From: Bathymodiolus brooksi
Taxonomy: Eukaryota > Mollusca > Bivalvia > Mytilida > Modiolidae
Assembly: GCA_963680875.1 (NCBI GenBank)
Contig: OY804575.1
Location: 27,447,034 to 27,511,033 of the forward strand
DNA length: 64,000 bases
Reading direction: 5' to 3'
In this document: positions 11,551-23,165 of the stretch, piece by piece
How the letters are laid out: the number at the start of each line of letters is the position of its first letter
Position numbering within the stretch: the stretch's first letter is position 1
The notes under the pieces: generated by a model
Database searches by the model: none
What the model was told of the DNA's origin: nothing
What the model saw: the letters and a program-made list of their open reading frames with translations, nothing else
Translations under genes and position numbers: made by a program

Positions 11551-12990
11551 AAATACAAAATATAATAATAATTTATGAGAGAAATGCTTGTCAGGTTCGT
11601 CTAAAGTACACATGGCAGCTGAGAAAGATTTTACAGGTAAGATACCTGACGTACGGATGGCTCTTCTATACAGTACATCTACTCCCACCCAAAAAATGAC
11701 AACAAAATAGGACCAAAATACAAAATTTCATCTGAGTGCAGCCTCAGCCAAAACAATAAGAAGCATTACTGTAACATTTTTAGTTAGCACTCCTAATTCT
11801 AAATAAAACTCTCGTTTATTTTGCTGTTCAAAAATCTTTAGTTTAAAAGATATTTGGATTTTTCGTTATTCTAATCAAATTTTTTTATTTTAGTACATAC
11901 ATTTTGTATTTGATATTCTACTAAAACTTGAAACTCAAATCCAATTTCATCTAAAAATATTGCATATATAATTATGAATTGCAAAAGAATAAAATAGTCT
12001 GAAAACAAGTTCGGCAAAATTAAATTAATTATTTTTTTTGTATATTTAATGAATAAAATAGAGTGAAAACATATGCAGAAAAAAAATACATTTAATTTTG
12101 TTGGTCTTAAACATGTACATATATACACCCGTATATGTATTAATATAACATGATAATGAAGTCATCATCCTTTTAAAACACACCATGTTGTAAAAGCTAT
12201 ATTGATGATGATTAATTAAGTTGATTAAGTAATCAATTCATGATTCAAGTAAAAAATATCGATTCATTTGTCACCTTTGCCAAGTCTTGTCACATCTAAA
12301 TATAGAATTTCAAAATAAACTTTCAGATACAAATTAAACTCTTCAAAAATAAAAATAAATAAAAATTATTTTTATATATATAGTACATGTATAAAATATA
12401 ATTTCTCTCTTTTCGAATTGAATAATAGGAAATTGTTTCACATTGCAAATCTTTACATTTAGACTATAAATCAAAAGATATAGAGAAACAGTTCCATTCT
12501 ATATCATGAAAAGAAAGTTTAAACAGTGATGGTCAACAATTTCACCAATATCAACAAAACGAACAATCACCTCTCACCTTTACTCATTGAACACAAGAAA
12601 TGACCATGACATATCATGATGGAAATGCAGGTCCCTAACAATGTGGGGGGTTAAAACAGTTGATGATGCAACCCAACCCTCCCCTATTGATAACTGGATC
12701 CCCAACGACAATACATGTACATGTTCATATATAAACAAAACACAGATTCACTTCCACTCAAAAAGACCACATACTTTTACAAAAATGAATGAAAACAAAA
12801 ACATGGGAGGTACAATAGCAGGGTCAAAGAATGCTGGTAGTTAACTCACTACATGTAGATAGGAAGGTCAAATCTGTTGGTTAATCTTTGGACAAAAAAA
12901 TCAGAACTGATACTTCTTGCAGATTTAATATCAATTGGTCATGAACATCCAAAGAAATTAATATACCAGATATATAGATTTTCCTGCTGC
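11551..12990. other. Intron 1 sequence without a recognised gene
   Basis: AT-rich, with scattered ACATGTACATG words. No open frame here has domain-like content. Confidence 0.5.
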
Positions 12991-12993
12991 TAC

Positions 12994-13081
12994 CAGTGGA
13001 TTACGATATTTCTCTATATGAGAGATGTTTAAAATTTGAAAATTAAACTACTAAAGAGTGGAGAAATATCGTAATCCACTG
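12994..13081. repeat. Perfect 21-bp inverted repeat (mini foldback)
   Basis: The left arm CAGTGGATTACGATATTTCTC (12994-13014, 21 bp with its last base) is exactly complementary to 13061-13081, around a 46-base loop. It could be a tiny MITE or a cruciform-forming site. Confidence 0.9.
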
Positions 13082-13349
13082 ACAGCATGAGAATATGTTT
13101 CTCCTATGACCAAAATGTCAAAAATATTTTCAGGTTGTTAATAAATTTTTGACATTAATAATGACTGTCAAAAGGAAATTGGTGGCAATTCTAATGCAGA
13201 AATTTAACCAATTGGCTAAACACACTAAGAACAGGAGAACATACATTCAAACCTTAAGGTTGTGTTAAAGGCAAAGGGATCAATGATTTTATAAAGATCC
13301 TCATCCTAGATAACGATGAATACAAGATACATTACAATGTACACTTTGT

Positions 13350-13620
13350 ACTAGATCAACATACTTAGTTGGATTTTCACCGAGTTAGCTCACTGAAACA
13401 ACAGTCAGCGGGTAGACATGTTGCTCCACTTGGACACATAATCCTGAATGACCTGATTCCGAGTCAACCAGCCTTTGCTCTTTCTCCTTAATGCTGCATG
13501 CTTAGCGAAGAGGCAACAAATACCAATTTTACAGACTATGGCTTGACCCAGCCAAGGCTCCACAACCTACCACACACAAGGCAAGTAACTATTACACCAT
13601 TCAATCATTGGTTCCTTATA
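13350..13620 (-). repeat. tRNA-derived SINE family B copy
   Basis: Plus-strand landmarks: AGTTGGATTTTCACCGAGTT, AGCTCACTGAAACAACAGTC, CTTTGCTCTTTCTCCTTAAT and AGGCAACAAATACCAATTTT. It ends in a decayed tRNA-like head (GACCCAGCCAAGGCTCCACA). It reads on the minus strand and corresponds to the fuller copy at 53560-53945. Confidence 0.75.
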
Positions 13621-14039
13621 CAGGATAAAGTCAGTTGAAAGCAGTACTGTACTGACAATGGATTAATTTTTTTCTTTGAGTTATCTGAGTTTATTAACAA
13701 GGTTTGAAGTACAAATGTATATGAAGAAGTAAATCTTTTAGACATCAGATATGCTGACAGTACATTTTATATATAATTTCAACATGTTACATTTTTGTAG
13801 GTAACTTAATGAAGTAATTAGACCATTAATTTAACAAGTCATAAATAATCAAAATACATTTGTATATAGTACAACTACTTTCCTAAATTCATACATTAAC
13901 TAACTTTTACAGTATCAATTATAACTTAATTATGTTTACTATTTGAAAGTTTTCTAATTTACCGAGTTATATTTCAAACCTTTTTTACCTACATGTAGCG
14001 TTATAACTAGAATGTCTTACTAAGGCAATGTCAAGTAAA

Positions 14040-14350
14040 TGAATCTTTGGTATTAACTGGTGAGTGGATTATACTGTATTGTCCACTGAGAATGACTTCC
14101 AATTATAACTGAGTGGATCCGAATGGCTTGGTACATGTACATTACGAGAATGACTTCTAATTAATATAAGAGTGGATTGTATGGACTATTGAGAATATCT
14201 TCCAATTACAACTGAGTGGATTGTTTATTACATTGAGAATGGCTTCAATTGTAAATGAAAAATTTGGAGTATATTAAGACTGACTTAATTGTGCATGTAC
14301 ATTTTTTTTTGTAACTGAGAGAAATATTTGGCACATTGAGAATCATAATT
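14040..14350. repeat. Degenerate tandem repeat of about 60 bp
   Basis: GAGAATGACTTCCAATTATA followed by ACTGAGTGGAT recurs four to five times with heavy decay, for example near 14090, 14150, 14195 and 14235. Confidence 0.6.
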
Positions 14351-14354
14351 TCAA

Positions 14355-14700
14355 TTGTGACTATGGGTTTTTAACATCAACTTTCAACAATATTTCAGTT
14401 ACCGTTGATGTGACAGTCAGCTTTATTGATGTATATATTATAATGCAAAGTACCCTGAGAAAACAACCGGCTTTATGTGAGTCACCAATAAACTTCATCA
14501 CATAAAGTTGTATCAAGTTCATTTGGTCAACTTTACGTGGCGATACATGTAGGTAATACTTCAAACATTTTTTCTTGCTCAATAACATATGGATCAGATG
14601 CAAGTTTTCTAACTAAGAAATGTATTCTCCAATGTAGGCACTGATTGCATTGATAGATTTACTGTACATACATCTAAATACAATCATGTTGAAGACCACC
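14355..14700 (-). repeat. SINE family A, degenerate copy
   Basis: Recognisable family A words (TTTCAACAATATTTCAGTTA, CTGAGAAAACAACCGGC, ATAAACTTCATCACATAAAG) are interrupted by small insertions. It is older than the copies at 8495 and 31558. Confidence 0.6.
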
Positions 14701-14729
14701 TCTCAAAAATAGTAAAATTACTAATTACC

Positions 14730-14932
14730 GGTATACAGCACGCACAGCGCATTTTAGCAAGAAATCACCTTGGTCTGTGTTTTTTCGCGATGAAATGTCG
14801 GTGATATGTCATAAAATCACCGTAAAATGTCGGTGAAACTTTCACCGCGAAAATTTACAAATTAGGACCTAAATGTCGGTGAAATATTTTAATTGTCGGT
14901 GACAACACCGCGACGAAAATCATGCGTGTATA
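14730..14932. mobile_element. Small foldback element with iterated TGTCGGTGA words
   Basis: The ends are roughly inverted: GTATACAGCACGCACAGCGC on the left and, read on the minus strand, GTATACACGCATGATTTTCG on the right. Inside, AATGTCGGTGA recurs at about 14796, 14827, 14872 and 14893. No target duplication was found, so the borders are provisional. Confidence 0.45.
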
Positions 14933-15490
14933 CACGTACATGTAACTGTACTTCATGTGTTCTTTTGTTGCTTAGTTTACTAATTATACATTGTACAGGA
15001 AGAAAATACAACTACACCTCAAATGATACAGAGTATTCCCAGTGTCTCTAATAATCATTCATGTGTATAGCATACAACCACTGTCTTATGCTTGGAATAC
15101 ATTATGGTAATATTAATGAACATAGAAGATTTGCTGTACATGTATTGTTATTTACATGCAAATTTATTCATAAACACTTTATATTAATTAGTTTATTTTG
15201 TCTGTTAACAATACATGTACAAAATGTATGTGCTCGGTACCCAATGGCCAGCTTATAATTTGAATTGAGATACAATGTACATGTATGACAAAGATTACTA
15301 GTGGTCGAGTCTTACAGTCCTCCATGTCTTAAAGAGTCATCACTCTGTGTCGACTAGCAGTTTAATGAACTTCTGATCCACATAAAACCTTTCCTTTTCT
15401 AATACAATTTTTTCAAATTATAAATTCTTCCTATTTAATTAGGACAATGTTTAATTACATTTATATTTCAAGTTTCAATGATTTGGCTCA
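14933..15490. other. No gene recognised
   Basis: AT-rich MAGI intron 1 sequence with ACATGTA words; nothing further seen. Confidence 0.5.
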
Positions 15491-15589
15491 TTTACCTACA
15501 CTAGACTAGACATGAAGAGTCTTAGACTAGACATGAAGAGTCATAGACTAGACATGAAGAGTCTTCATGTCTAGTCTAGTGTAGGTAAA
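15491..15589. repeat. Perfect 28-bp inverted repeat enclosing a 23-bp triplet repeat
   Basis: Arms 15491-15518 and 15562-15589 are exactly complementary (they start TTTACCTACACTAGACTAGA). Between and overlapping them, AGACTAGACATGAAGAGTC occurs three times in tandem. The whole block can fold into an almost continuous hairpin. Confidence 0.92.
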
Positions 15590-15619
15590 CAAGAGGTCCA
15601 TCTTGGCTGACCTACATGT

Positions 15620-15667
15620 TGCTTGGTTGGGTTAATGGTGTTTAATGCCACTTTCAACAAATATATT
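15620..15667 (-). repeat. SINE family A, 3'-end fragment
   Basis: GGTGTTTAATGCCACTTTCA only: the last part of a family A copy. Its opposite end appears as a second fragment at 16565-16612. Confidence 0.55.
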
Positions 15668-16564
15668 TTGCATAACAGCATAAACAGATATTTATTTTTG
15701 GTTAAAATATAGAAAATACTTCAAGCACATGTATCTCACAATTCATAGCGATGCATAGCCTTACATTTTGTATGTGTTACGAGTAATTAGTGAAAGCATC
15801 AGGCACAAATGTAGCAAACAGAATAAGGTTGGATTATTCCTGGTAAACATTCTTCAGATTAATTATATATAATGACGTTTCTGCTGGTTGTTCAAAGTTG
15901 TAACCATGGAGATACAGTTCAAAGATTTTGTACTTATTCCTCTGGTCCAAAACCAAAGTTGAGGTACATGTATTCATCTTTTCAAAATGGAGTTATTGAT
16001 CATTAATCATTTATGATTTAAATTTCATACTAAGGAGTTTAATTACCAAGTAAAGATATGTTCATTAAATATAAATACAATGTTAATATTTACATCTGCA
16101 GCACATGTTTCAACTAATATAAAGTCACATGTCACAGATTCTAACTTCTAGAACTTAGGTTTTGAACAATAGATCATGGTCAAATTTATATCCAGTCAAA
16201 AGTTTGGCTATCATTTTGTCACTTTCTAATAGCATCATTCTTATTTGTTAATTATGAACGAATGAAATGTTTCTTTGAACCAATATGGATTGCAATAAAA
16301 CATATAATTTCTCATTAGATGGAAAATGTCATGTGATTTCAAAATGTAAAAACAAACAAACTGTTTATTTACAAAAATTATAGATCGTTGGATACCCTCC
16401 AGACATTTCACTGTTTCCTTGCAAGTGAAAGAACTGCACAATTCATCTGCAAAACATCAACAATGGTCGTGTTGCCTATCAGAACAAGTTTTGAATCGTC
16501 TTGTGCAGTAATTGCCAAAATATTATACAACATTTGTACTTCTACCAAATACTGACCACCTTCA

Positions 16565-16612
16565 ACGAAATCCAACTACCATACGATCACGACCAGGACA
16601 GCCCTTAATAAT
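16565..16612 (-). repeat. SINE family A, 5'-end fragment
   Basis: AATCCAACTACCATACGATC followed by ACGACCAGGACAGCCC matches the extreme tRNA-head end of family A. Confidence 0.6.
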
Positions 16613-16770
16613 AAGTGGACTTTTGGAGAACACGAAAAAAATAAATGCAATACTAAATTTGAAATCTTTATATCTTTTTTTATAATTATATTGTTTTTGG
16701 ACAACTTAAAAATGGTTTTTACAAGTAATTTTTAAAACTACTTGTCCGAAGTGACAAATGTTATTATACT

Positions 16771-17592
16771 CAGTGTGAGAAACCATTTTTTAAAGTTACT
16801 CGCCAATCTGGCCAGTAACTATTGAAATCTACTCGCCAAAATTAAATTCCACTAGCCAACTATGGTGAGAAATCCCTCATTTGAACTCTCCATATCTTCC
16901 ATAACACTAAAAGTGTCCAATTTTCCTGTATAGCCTAGGAAACACTCCATTCCCTTGTTCACATCATGCATCAACCATTTTCTCCCTATTTTCCATTTAG
17001 GGATAAATTTTCTCACTGTCTTTTGGCTAACATCTTTTTCAGGTAAAGGATTTCCTTTTGGCTTAAAATTACTTAAAAAAATTTCATGTTGGGTTTACTT
17101 TCATTCCTAATTCAAATTTGCCGCCAAGGTCAACATTTAGAACTTTTAGGATATTAACAAAATAAGCGTACCATTTCCGATCAATGATATACGATTATTT
17201 CAGTAAATAATTACCAACTTCGGCTAAAATTTGGGCTACGACATGGTAACATGTTTGAAATAACAAAACATCTGTTTTAAGGGTATTTCATAGGTATCTC
17301 ATTCACGATTTCTAATCAGAAACGATAAGACAATAACCACCAAGGTCGGGACAATGACGTAAGTTTTTAGTGTTTCTATAAAAACTGTGATGGCGTCCAC
17401 AACAAAAAACGAGTGACAATTTGAAGAAAAACTTATGTTTCGGTACTATTTTAATTTGGACTATTTATTTTGTTACATCAACTGTCGAGCAGTAAATTAT
17501 CGTATTTTGCACAGACTGGCTAATACTTGGATAAAAATACTCGCCAAAATCATTTTACACTCGCATTTGGCGAGCGGTAGTTTCCCACATTG
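16771..17592. mobile_element. hAT-like non-autonomous element with CA(G/A)TGTG ends
   Basis: The left end CAGTGTGAGAAACCATTTTT and the right end read on the minus strand, CAATGTGGGAAACTACCGCT, are followed by ACTCGCCAAAAT and ACTCGCCAATCT words on both sides. The ends look like hAT termini. The flanking 8-mers (ATTATACT and TACACTGC) do not match as a duplication, so the call is tentative. Confidence 0.4.
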
Positions 17593-18160
17593 TACACTGC
17601 ACTATAGGGGACGGAATTGTGGATCAACGAAAATGGGACAACTCAGACTTTATTCTTCAGAGAAAACAAATGGAACACTAAAGGTCATAAATATTGGCTA
17701 CTGTAATAATATTTATTACTTACATGAGTTAATACAATGCTTACTTGTTGTTTTGCATTTGATAAGATAAAGATATATTATTACTGTAATACATTGCAAT
17801 TATTGCTTCATTTTCCCCTTATTAATACTGATTACACCCTACAATTATCAGTACATTTCATTTGAATAATAATCAATAATCATAAAAAATACAAATCTCG
17901 GATTCCTAATTCGTGTTGAACAAACACTCGGCCACAGTGTGGTGGCAGCTTAAATCATATTTTACCAGGTCTGAGTTTTCTTTAGGACTGGTCCTTCATT
18001 CATGTTCAATGAGTTGAGGTGACAAGTGATTAGTGATGGGAATCAGTCATATTTTCAAAATCAATGATCGTGATACCTACATGTACATTGACCGATGACC
18101 AGATAAGAGAATATATCCTTCAGTATATATATATTTGAAGCAGGATAAATTGGGTACAGG

Positions 18161-19812
18161 ACATTTCGTCCATAGTACCATTTCGTCCATAGTCGTATCG
18201 GTCATAGTACCAGTTCGGCCACATTTTATAAAGACGTTTCGGCCATGGTTTTATTTATGTTGTTTTATGTGTTATTTATAACAATATTATGCATTTAATA
18301 ATCATATTGAATACAAAAATAAATAAAAAATTGAGAAAAACGATATAGCTTAGCAAATATTATCACTATTCTTCTTTTCCCAATCGCGGCGATGTGCAGG
18401 TCCACATGAAGAGAAGAAACCAAAATCTACGTTTTACATAGTTTTGTCTTATAAATCTAGATTTAATAACAATTTTCAGTACTTTATTTAACAAATATTA
18501 TCATTGTTCTTCTTTTCCCAATCGCTGGCTGCATTTGCAGATCGACACGAAGAAAAGAAGTCATAATCTACGATTTACTTAGTTTTGAGTGTTAAATCTG
18601 GAATTATTAAATCATCATTTTCTGTACTTTATTACAAAAAAAATATATTTAAAACGATATATTTTAGCAAATATTATCATTGTTCTTCTTTTCCCAATCG
18701 CGGCGATTTGCAGATCTGTGATGGGTTTTCGTACTATTATCGATTTCCGGATCTGGCGATTAACGGTGTTAACCCTTCATTCATATGGCGATTGGAATTT
18801 TCAAAGAATGGCTAGTTAAATATTTCTTTGTACATAGATTGTTTTAAAAGCGATTCCTGAATTTTAATATACTCTCGATTATCTGGCAACTTCTGCTGTC
18901 AGTAAAATGGCATCATATGTTTTCGTATGAAGTAAAAACAGGGTCGATATACAGGTTGGAAACGAATATAAAATTTTAAGCAAATCTTGACCTGAAATAA
19001 ACATATGAATATCCCTACAAAACAGTGATTTGAAAGAGGAAATGATTATGGGCCATTGCGGCCCCATCATCACAACATTCAATGGGCCATTTCAGTGTAG
19101 TCTTTGTAAAAACTAAAATATTTCATGGGCCTTTTAATTTTTGTATGGGGCATCTACACAGAATTACAAAACTGTTATGTATCAAACGGCCCATGGCCCC
19201 TGCCTTTCCCAATCACTGCAAAAGTACGAAAATAACAAAGTACAAAAATGTACATAAATGGTCAGTCATCTAGACGCCAATATGATATTACCACGATTAC
19301 TATAAAAATAATTCCTCCAAGAATCCATACTAAAGCCTAACCCTAACCCTACAGACTATGACACTCAGTTCCTTCATACAAAAGTACGAAAATAACAAAG
19401 TAAATAAATGGTCAGTCATCTAGATGCCAATATGATATGCGTATGTGTAATTACCACGATTACTATAAAAATAATTCCCCTAAGAATCGATACTGAAAAG
19501 TACAGACTACGACACTTGGTTTTTTCATCCATACTTATGAAAATAACAAAGTAAATAAATGGTCAGTCATCTCGACATCAATATGTATTGCATATATGTA
19601 TCACTATGATGTGTATTACCATGATTAATTTTACAGACGTAATTACCACGATTACTATAAAAATAATTCCCCTAAGAATCGATACTAAAAAGTACAGACT
19701 ACGACACTCAGTTTCTTCATCCATACTTATTAAATATAAACTATGGCCGAAATGGTTTGTGGACGAAACGTACTATGACCGAACCGGAGTGTGGACGAAA
19801 CATCTCGAAAGC
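18161..19812. mobile_element. 1.65-kb element with iterated TTTCGTCCATAGTAC inverted ends
   Basis: The left end repeats ATTTCGTCCATAGTACC and its variants (CGGTCATAGTACC, TTCGGCCAC, TTTCGGCCATGG). The right end, 19740-19803, carries the same words inverted (GGCCGAAATGG, GGACGAAACG, TATGACCGAACCGG). Inside the left end are three copies of a 137-176-bp unit (ATTATCATTGTTCTTCTTTT at 18354, 18491, 18667). Inside the right end are three copies of a unit of about 165 bp (AAAATAACAAAGTA at 19217, 19387, 19537). There is a short telomere-like CCTAACCCTAACCCTA at 19337. No exact target duplication was found. It lies in MAGI intron 1. Confidence 0.65.
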
Positions 19813-19913
19813 GATTAAATGATACAGAAACATGCAATTTCAACTACTTTTAAATCCACCGTTTAAAATTATGATGTTTATTTTAATAATTTTTTCAACA
19901 AAATGTTTCCTAC

Positions 19914-20268
19914 CTATTTTAACTGTTTTCACCATCATAGGTGCTCCATTCTGAGCAACTTGTTTCAACCATATTGTTGCATCTCTCAGGGTGTAACCAG
20001 CAATTTTCTGTCCTTGAATTTCAAGTACAATATCATCAACATACAGTTTTCCATTGTGAAATGTCAATTGTGCTAGTTTTAATTCCGATAAGCAGCAGAA
20101 TTGTCCATTATCAGCTCCACCAGACAAAGTTATTCCAAATTCTCCTTCAGGTAATGCTGAAATGACCGTTTCCTGTATTCGTTGACACCAATGTTTTTGA
20201 TCTTTCTGGGGTTTAGGAGGGGGTGCAAATGGCGGTTGTCGCACAATATCTTGTTTATGTTGTGACAT
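19914..20268 (-). CDS. MAGI: MAGI exon 1: N-terminus and PDZ0 domain
   Basis: First coding exon, ATG at 20268-20266, donor GTAGGAAA from 19913, phase 1. Residues 1-25 are a proline-rich leader (QPPFAPPPKPQKDQKHW). PDZ0 runs from about 27 to 118. EGEFGITLSGGADNGQF gives the carboxylate-binding loop (FGITLSGG, the family's LGFELKGGAENGQF), and KLYVDDIVLEIQGQKIAGYT is the VxDxxLEVN...VAG(L/Y)T strand-helix segment. The -3 base is A. An upstream out-of-frame ATG (20278) opens a 7-codon frame that overlaps this start, so initiation may be tuned. The readthrough frame beyond 19914 is intron. Confidence 0.93.
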
Positions 20269-20713
20269 TATACGACATGGAGTCAGGCTGTATATGTATC
20301 AATCGCATCTGTTGACTTCAATTGATGCAAACGACATGAAAATGACATTCGAGGACACTGACCAACGCGATCCCATGGGAAAGGTGTCCGTCTGCAGGTC
20401 CGCTTTGCGTCCGATCTGGACATTTCTTGACTAGGAAATTTATGTCATTGCATAGTTTACTGTTGTTGTTAGTCACTTACATATGTTTCAATCGGATAAA
20501 ATGAGAAATAAGTGTAAATTAGTAAATAAAAACATGCATATTCCGCCCTATTTTTAAACACAGTTGATGATGCATTGTTTGTGCGCATGCGTGAATGTTG
20601 ACACGCCATAAATCGTTCTATTTGTCATTGAATGACAATGTCGTAAAATAAGAAGTGCTTTTTAATTTTCGAGGCAAACAATTTCCTGGCCATTCCGAAT
20701 ATCTTAAAAATAT
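20269..20713. promoter_or_regulatory. 5' flank of MAGI (promoter/5' UTR by position only)
   Basis: Sequence immediately upstream of the MAGI start. It includes the overlapping upstream frame at 20278-20255. I see no convincing TATA box or initiator, and the transcription start cannot be placed. Function is inferred from position alone. Confidence 0.3.
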
Positions 20714-20903
20714 GTTAGGTTTATGGTGTTTTATTTGTGGAGGAAACCGGAGTATCCGGTGAAAATCACCGACCTGTCGCAAGTCTCTAACCAACTTGAT
20801 CACATAATATTGTATCGAGTACACCTCGCCATGAACGGGGTTCAAACTCACAATTTTAGTGGTGATAGACACTGATTGCATAGGTAGTTGTAAATCAAAC
20901 TAG
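20714..20903 (-). repeat. SINE family A, internal deletion copy
   Basis: Lacks the AATATTTCAG block: TTTATGGTGTTTTATTTGTG runs straight into GGAGGAAACCGGAGTATCCG, GACCTGTCGCAAGTC and the tRNA-like head. It lies just upstream of MAGI. Confidence 0.8.
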
Positions 20904-21590
20904 GAATAGGAATGTGCATTAATTGTGTTAAAGGAGTAACCATTTTCCCATCCGAGAGGGGGTGTTTTTATTTTTGCCAAACATCTTTTTAAAATGGCGG
21001 TTTCCAGTAAAAAAAAAAGGGGGGGGTCCCATGGTTTGAAATCAAAACTAATCAACTTGAATAATCGCACATAGTTAGATGCGCAACGCAAGCATAATCA
21101 AAAACCCATGTGATCCGGAAGGGTTTAGACAGTCATAGCCAGAAATGATGGGTACTTTGCTCATTTGCATATTTAAGATGGCGACGCCGGGACGTCTGCA
21201 ATTTTCATATGATCTATATAGACGATATCATTCATAATTGCATGTGTGTCATTTTCTGAACTTGAAAATGATACATTGAATCAAGCTGAATTAAATGAAA
21301 TAAAAATTAATGAAAACAATTAAATATTCGAGGTTCCTGGACGAAATGAAAATCCGAGGCGACGAACCTTTTTTTGGCCTTTAGAGTCTATGTAAAAATG
21401 TCTGAAATACATGAAACTGGTGGCGTGTGACACAAAATTTAACAATGAATGACATTTGGCGATATATTTTCTAAAATTAATTTAGATTCCTCAATAATAT
21501 ATGTAATTATATTAACTAACCTTATATTTCTAGCTTCTAAACTCGGGGTTCCCACATTAAATATAATATGATCATTTTTGCATGATCGCG
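20904..21590. other. Intergenic, no gene recognised
   Basis: Contains a polyA/G tract at 21009-21026. No domain-bearing open frame. Confidence 0.5.
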
Positions 21591-22269
21591 CAGGGGTTAA
21601 CAAATCTTGGACCACCTCACTAGCCCAGGGCTAGCATACTCCCAAATATTACTAGCCCGAATCTATGAACCACTAGTCCTGGTCAATACCGTGATTTCAT
21701 GAATCCGACTTGCAGACTTGAACCCTTGTACAACTTGTACAATGTATATTAGTTTAACTATCTTTCTTTTCAGATCTGGTATTGCGTTTTATTTTCACTT
21801 ATTTTCCACAGTTCAGGTCACTGTAAGGCCAAAAAAACATATGTGTGTTTATGGTCACATGTCAAAAAAATCTAGGATCGGTTGGCATTAAAAAAAAAAA
21901 TATTTTGACTATCGGCAAAACCGGAAATAGTCGTTCCCGGTTCCGGAATCCTATTCCGGTATTTCATTTTCGAAATTTCCGGTAAGCCGTCATTTGTTGA
22001 AGCTGTTTTATGACGAGAATACGCAGTTTTTCTCCTTCTTTGCTCTCAATTTCGACAAAAAGCTAGCGGTTGAATAAATAAAACATTGCTGCTGATTAAA
22101 CAACATATAACATATATGAATATAAGTAGATACGCGAATATTGACAAGTTTGTCAATATCCGATATATATTTTTACTAGCCCGTCGGGCATACAGCTGAT
22201 TATTTCAGCTAACCCAAATGTGGAAATTACTAGCCCCGGGCGTCGGGCTAGGGGATTTATTAACCCCTG
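21591..22269. mobile_element. hAT-like element with CAGGGGTTAA ends
   Basis: The left end CAGGGGTTAACAAATC and the right end on the minus strand, CAGGGGTTAATAAATC, match at 15 of 16 bases. Both subterminal regions carry CTAGCCC/GGGCTAG words. The flanks repeat TCGCG (21586-21590 and 22270-22274), a possible 5-bp target duplication. The end sequence recalls the CAGGGGTC-type termini of animal hAT (Charlie-like) elements, although hAT normally duplicates 8 bp. The 679-bp interior has no transposase; it is non-autonomous. Confidence 0.65.
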
Positions 22270-22549
22270 TCGCGATATCAAAGACATGTCTAAAATCGTT
22301 ACAAAACAAAAATATTTGAATTTTGACAGAAGAAAAACTTTGCGGAAATAAACAATAACTTTTAATTTTCGAATCATTGACGGACACATTGAATCTCCGT
22401 ACTATAGGCTATTTTTTGACAAATCTAATAAACGATCCATCAAGCTTGAAACTGCAGTCACGTGATCAAAATCTAATTTAAATATGATGAATATTTATGA
22501 GGAAAGTACCCTCAATTTCTGGATATGTAGCACCCACTGTTAAATAGGG

Positions 22550-22609
22550 AGTGAGTGATTATAGTTTAACGACAAATTATGAGCAATTTATCAGCTATAT
22601 CATGACGAG
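22550..22609 (-). repeat. SINE family B, part 1 of a copy split by an insertion
   Basis: GTGAGTGATTATAGTTTAAC and TCAGCTATATCATGACGAG match the family B tail (compare 53571-53627). The copy stops at CATGACGAG and resumes at 23556 with the same nine bases. Confidence 0.8.
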
Positions 22610-22679
22610 GGGATAATGTCATTACTCCGACACTCAATACTCCCGACAGTCATTACTCCAACACTTATTACTCCGGAGG

Positions 22680-23165
22680 TGTACCCTTATATATCGACCT
22701 GATTCAATATAGAGATGATGTGATGATATTCGAAATTTTGTTAGGTTTCTCCTGAACTCAGAATTACTTAAAGTAATTCTGAGTTCAGGAGAAACATCAA
22801 AGAAAGATAGTTTTCTCTTCCATAAACAGTTTTAAATTTTACTTCAGTTCTCAATTTACCATCAGAATATTTGTTCCTATCTAGGGCCCATTGATGCCTA
22901 TGTGCTTCTAGAAGTATTTTCTGGACTGTTTGCTTTGAAACCTTTTGATTAGTTAACAGTTGTTTAAGCTTAGGAATGTTATTCAAAATTTGTTGTAAAG
23001 CACCATACCAAGAGGATATCCGTTTTCATATAATTTTCTGGACTGTGACGATGTGTAAGCATCCTTCAACAAGGGAAAAGTGTCCAAAGTTTCTAATAAA
23101 AAGTTCCCATATTTCAGAGCAATATAGTAAAACAGGTTAAATGGTATGGTCAAAAACATATGTCC
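22680..23165 (-). pseudogene. LINE reverse-transcriptase C-terminal fragment, frameshifted
   Basis: Minus-strand frames joined across breaks read YIALKYGNFLLETLDTFPLL, KLYENGYP, SWYGALQQILNNIPKL, HRHQWALDRNKYSDGKLRTE, FKTVYGRENYL and NSEFRRNLTKFRISSHHLYI. The SWY...L, QxWxxxxxxxxGKLRTxxxFKxxxGxExYL and LTxFRxSxHxLxIExGR pattern is typical of the region after the polymerase domain in bivalve non-LTR retroelement proteins. At least two frameshifts. The piece lies wholly inside the 22610-23555 element, so it was probably captured or landed there. The clade cannot be told. Confidence 0.55.
22746..22794. repeat. Perfect palindrome, 24-bp arms, 1-base loop
   Basis: Arms 22746-22769 and 22771-22794 (TTTCTCCTGAACTCAGAATT...) are exactly complementary around a single A. 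The unit falls within the LINE fragment and causes its frame break, so one arm is probably an inverted duplication of coding sequence. Confidence 0.93.

Noticed and set aside
19337..19352. Interstitial telomere (CCCTAA repeats)
   Set aside because: Only two to three units, inside a transposable element; too short to be telomeric.
19840..19913. Extension of MAGI exon 1 (RKHFVEKIIKINIII...)
   Set aside because: Donor GTAGGAAA at 19913 and perfect phase match to exon 2 show this is intron.
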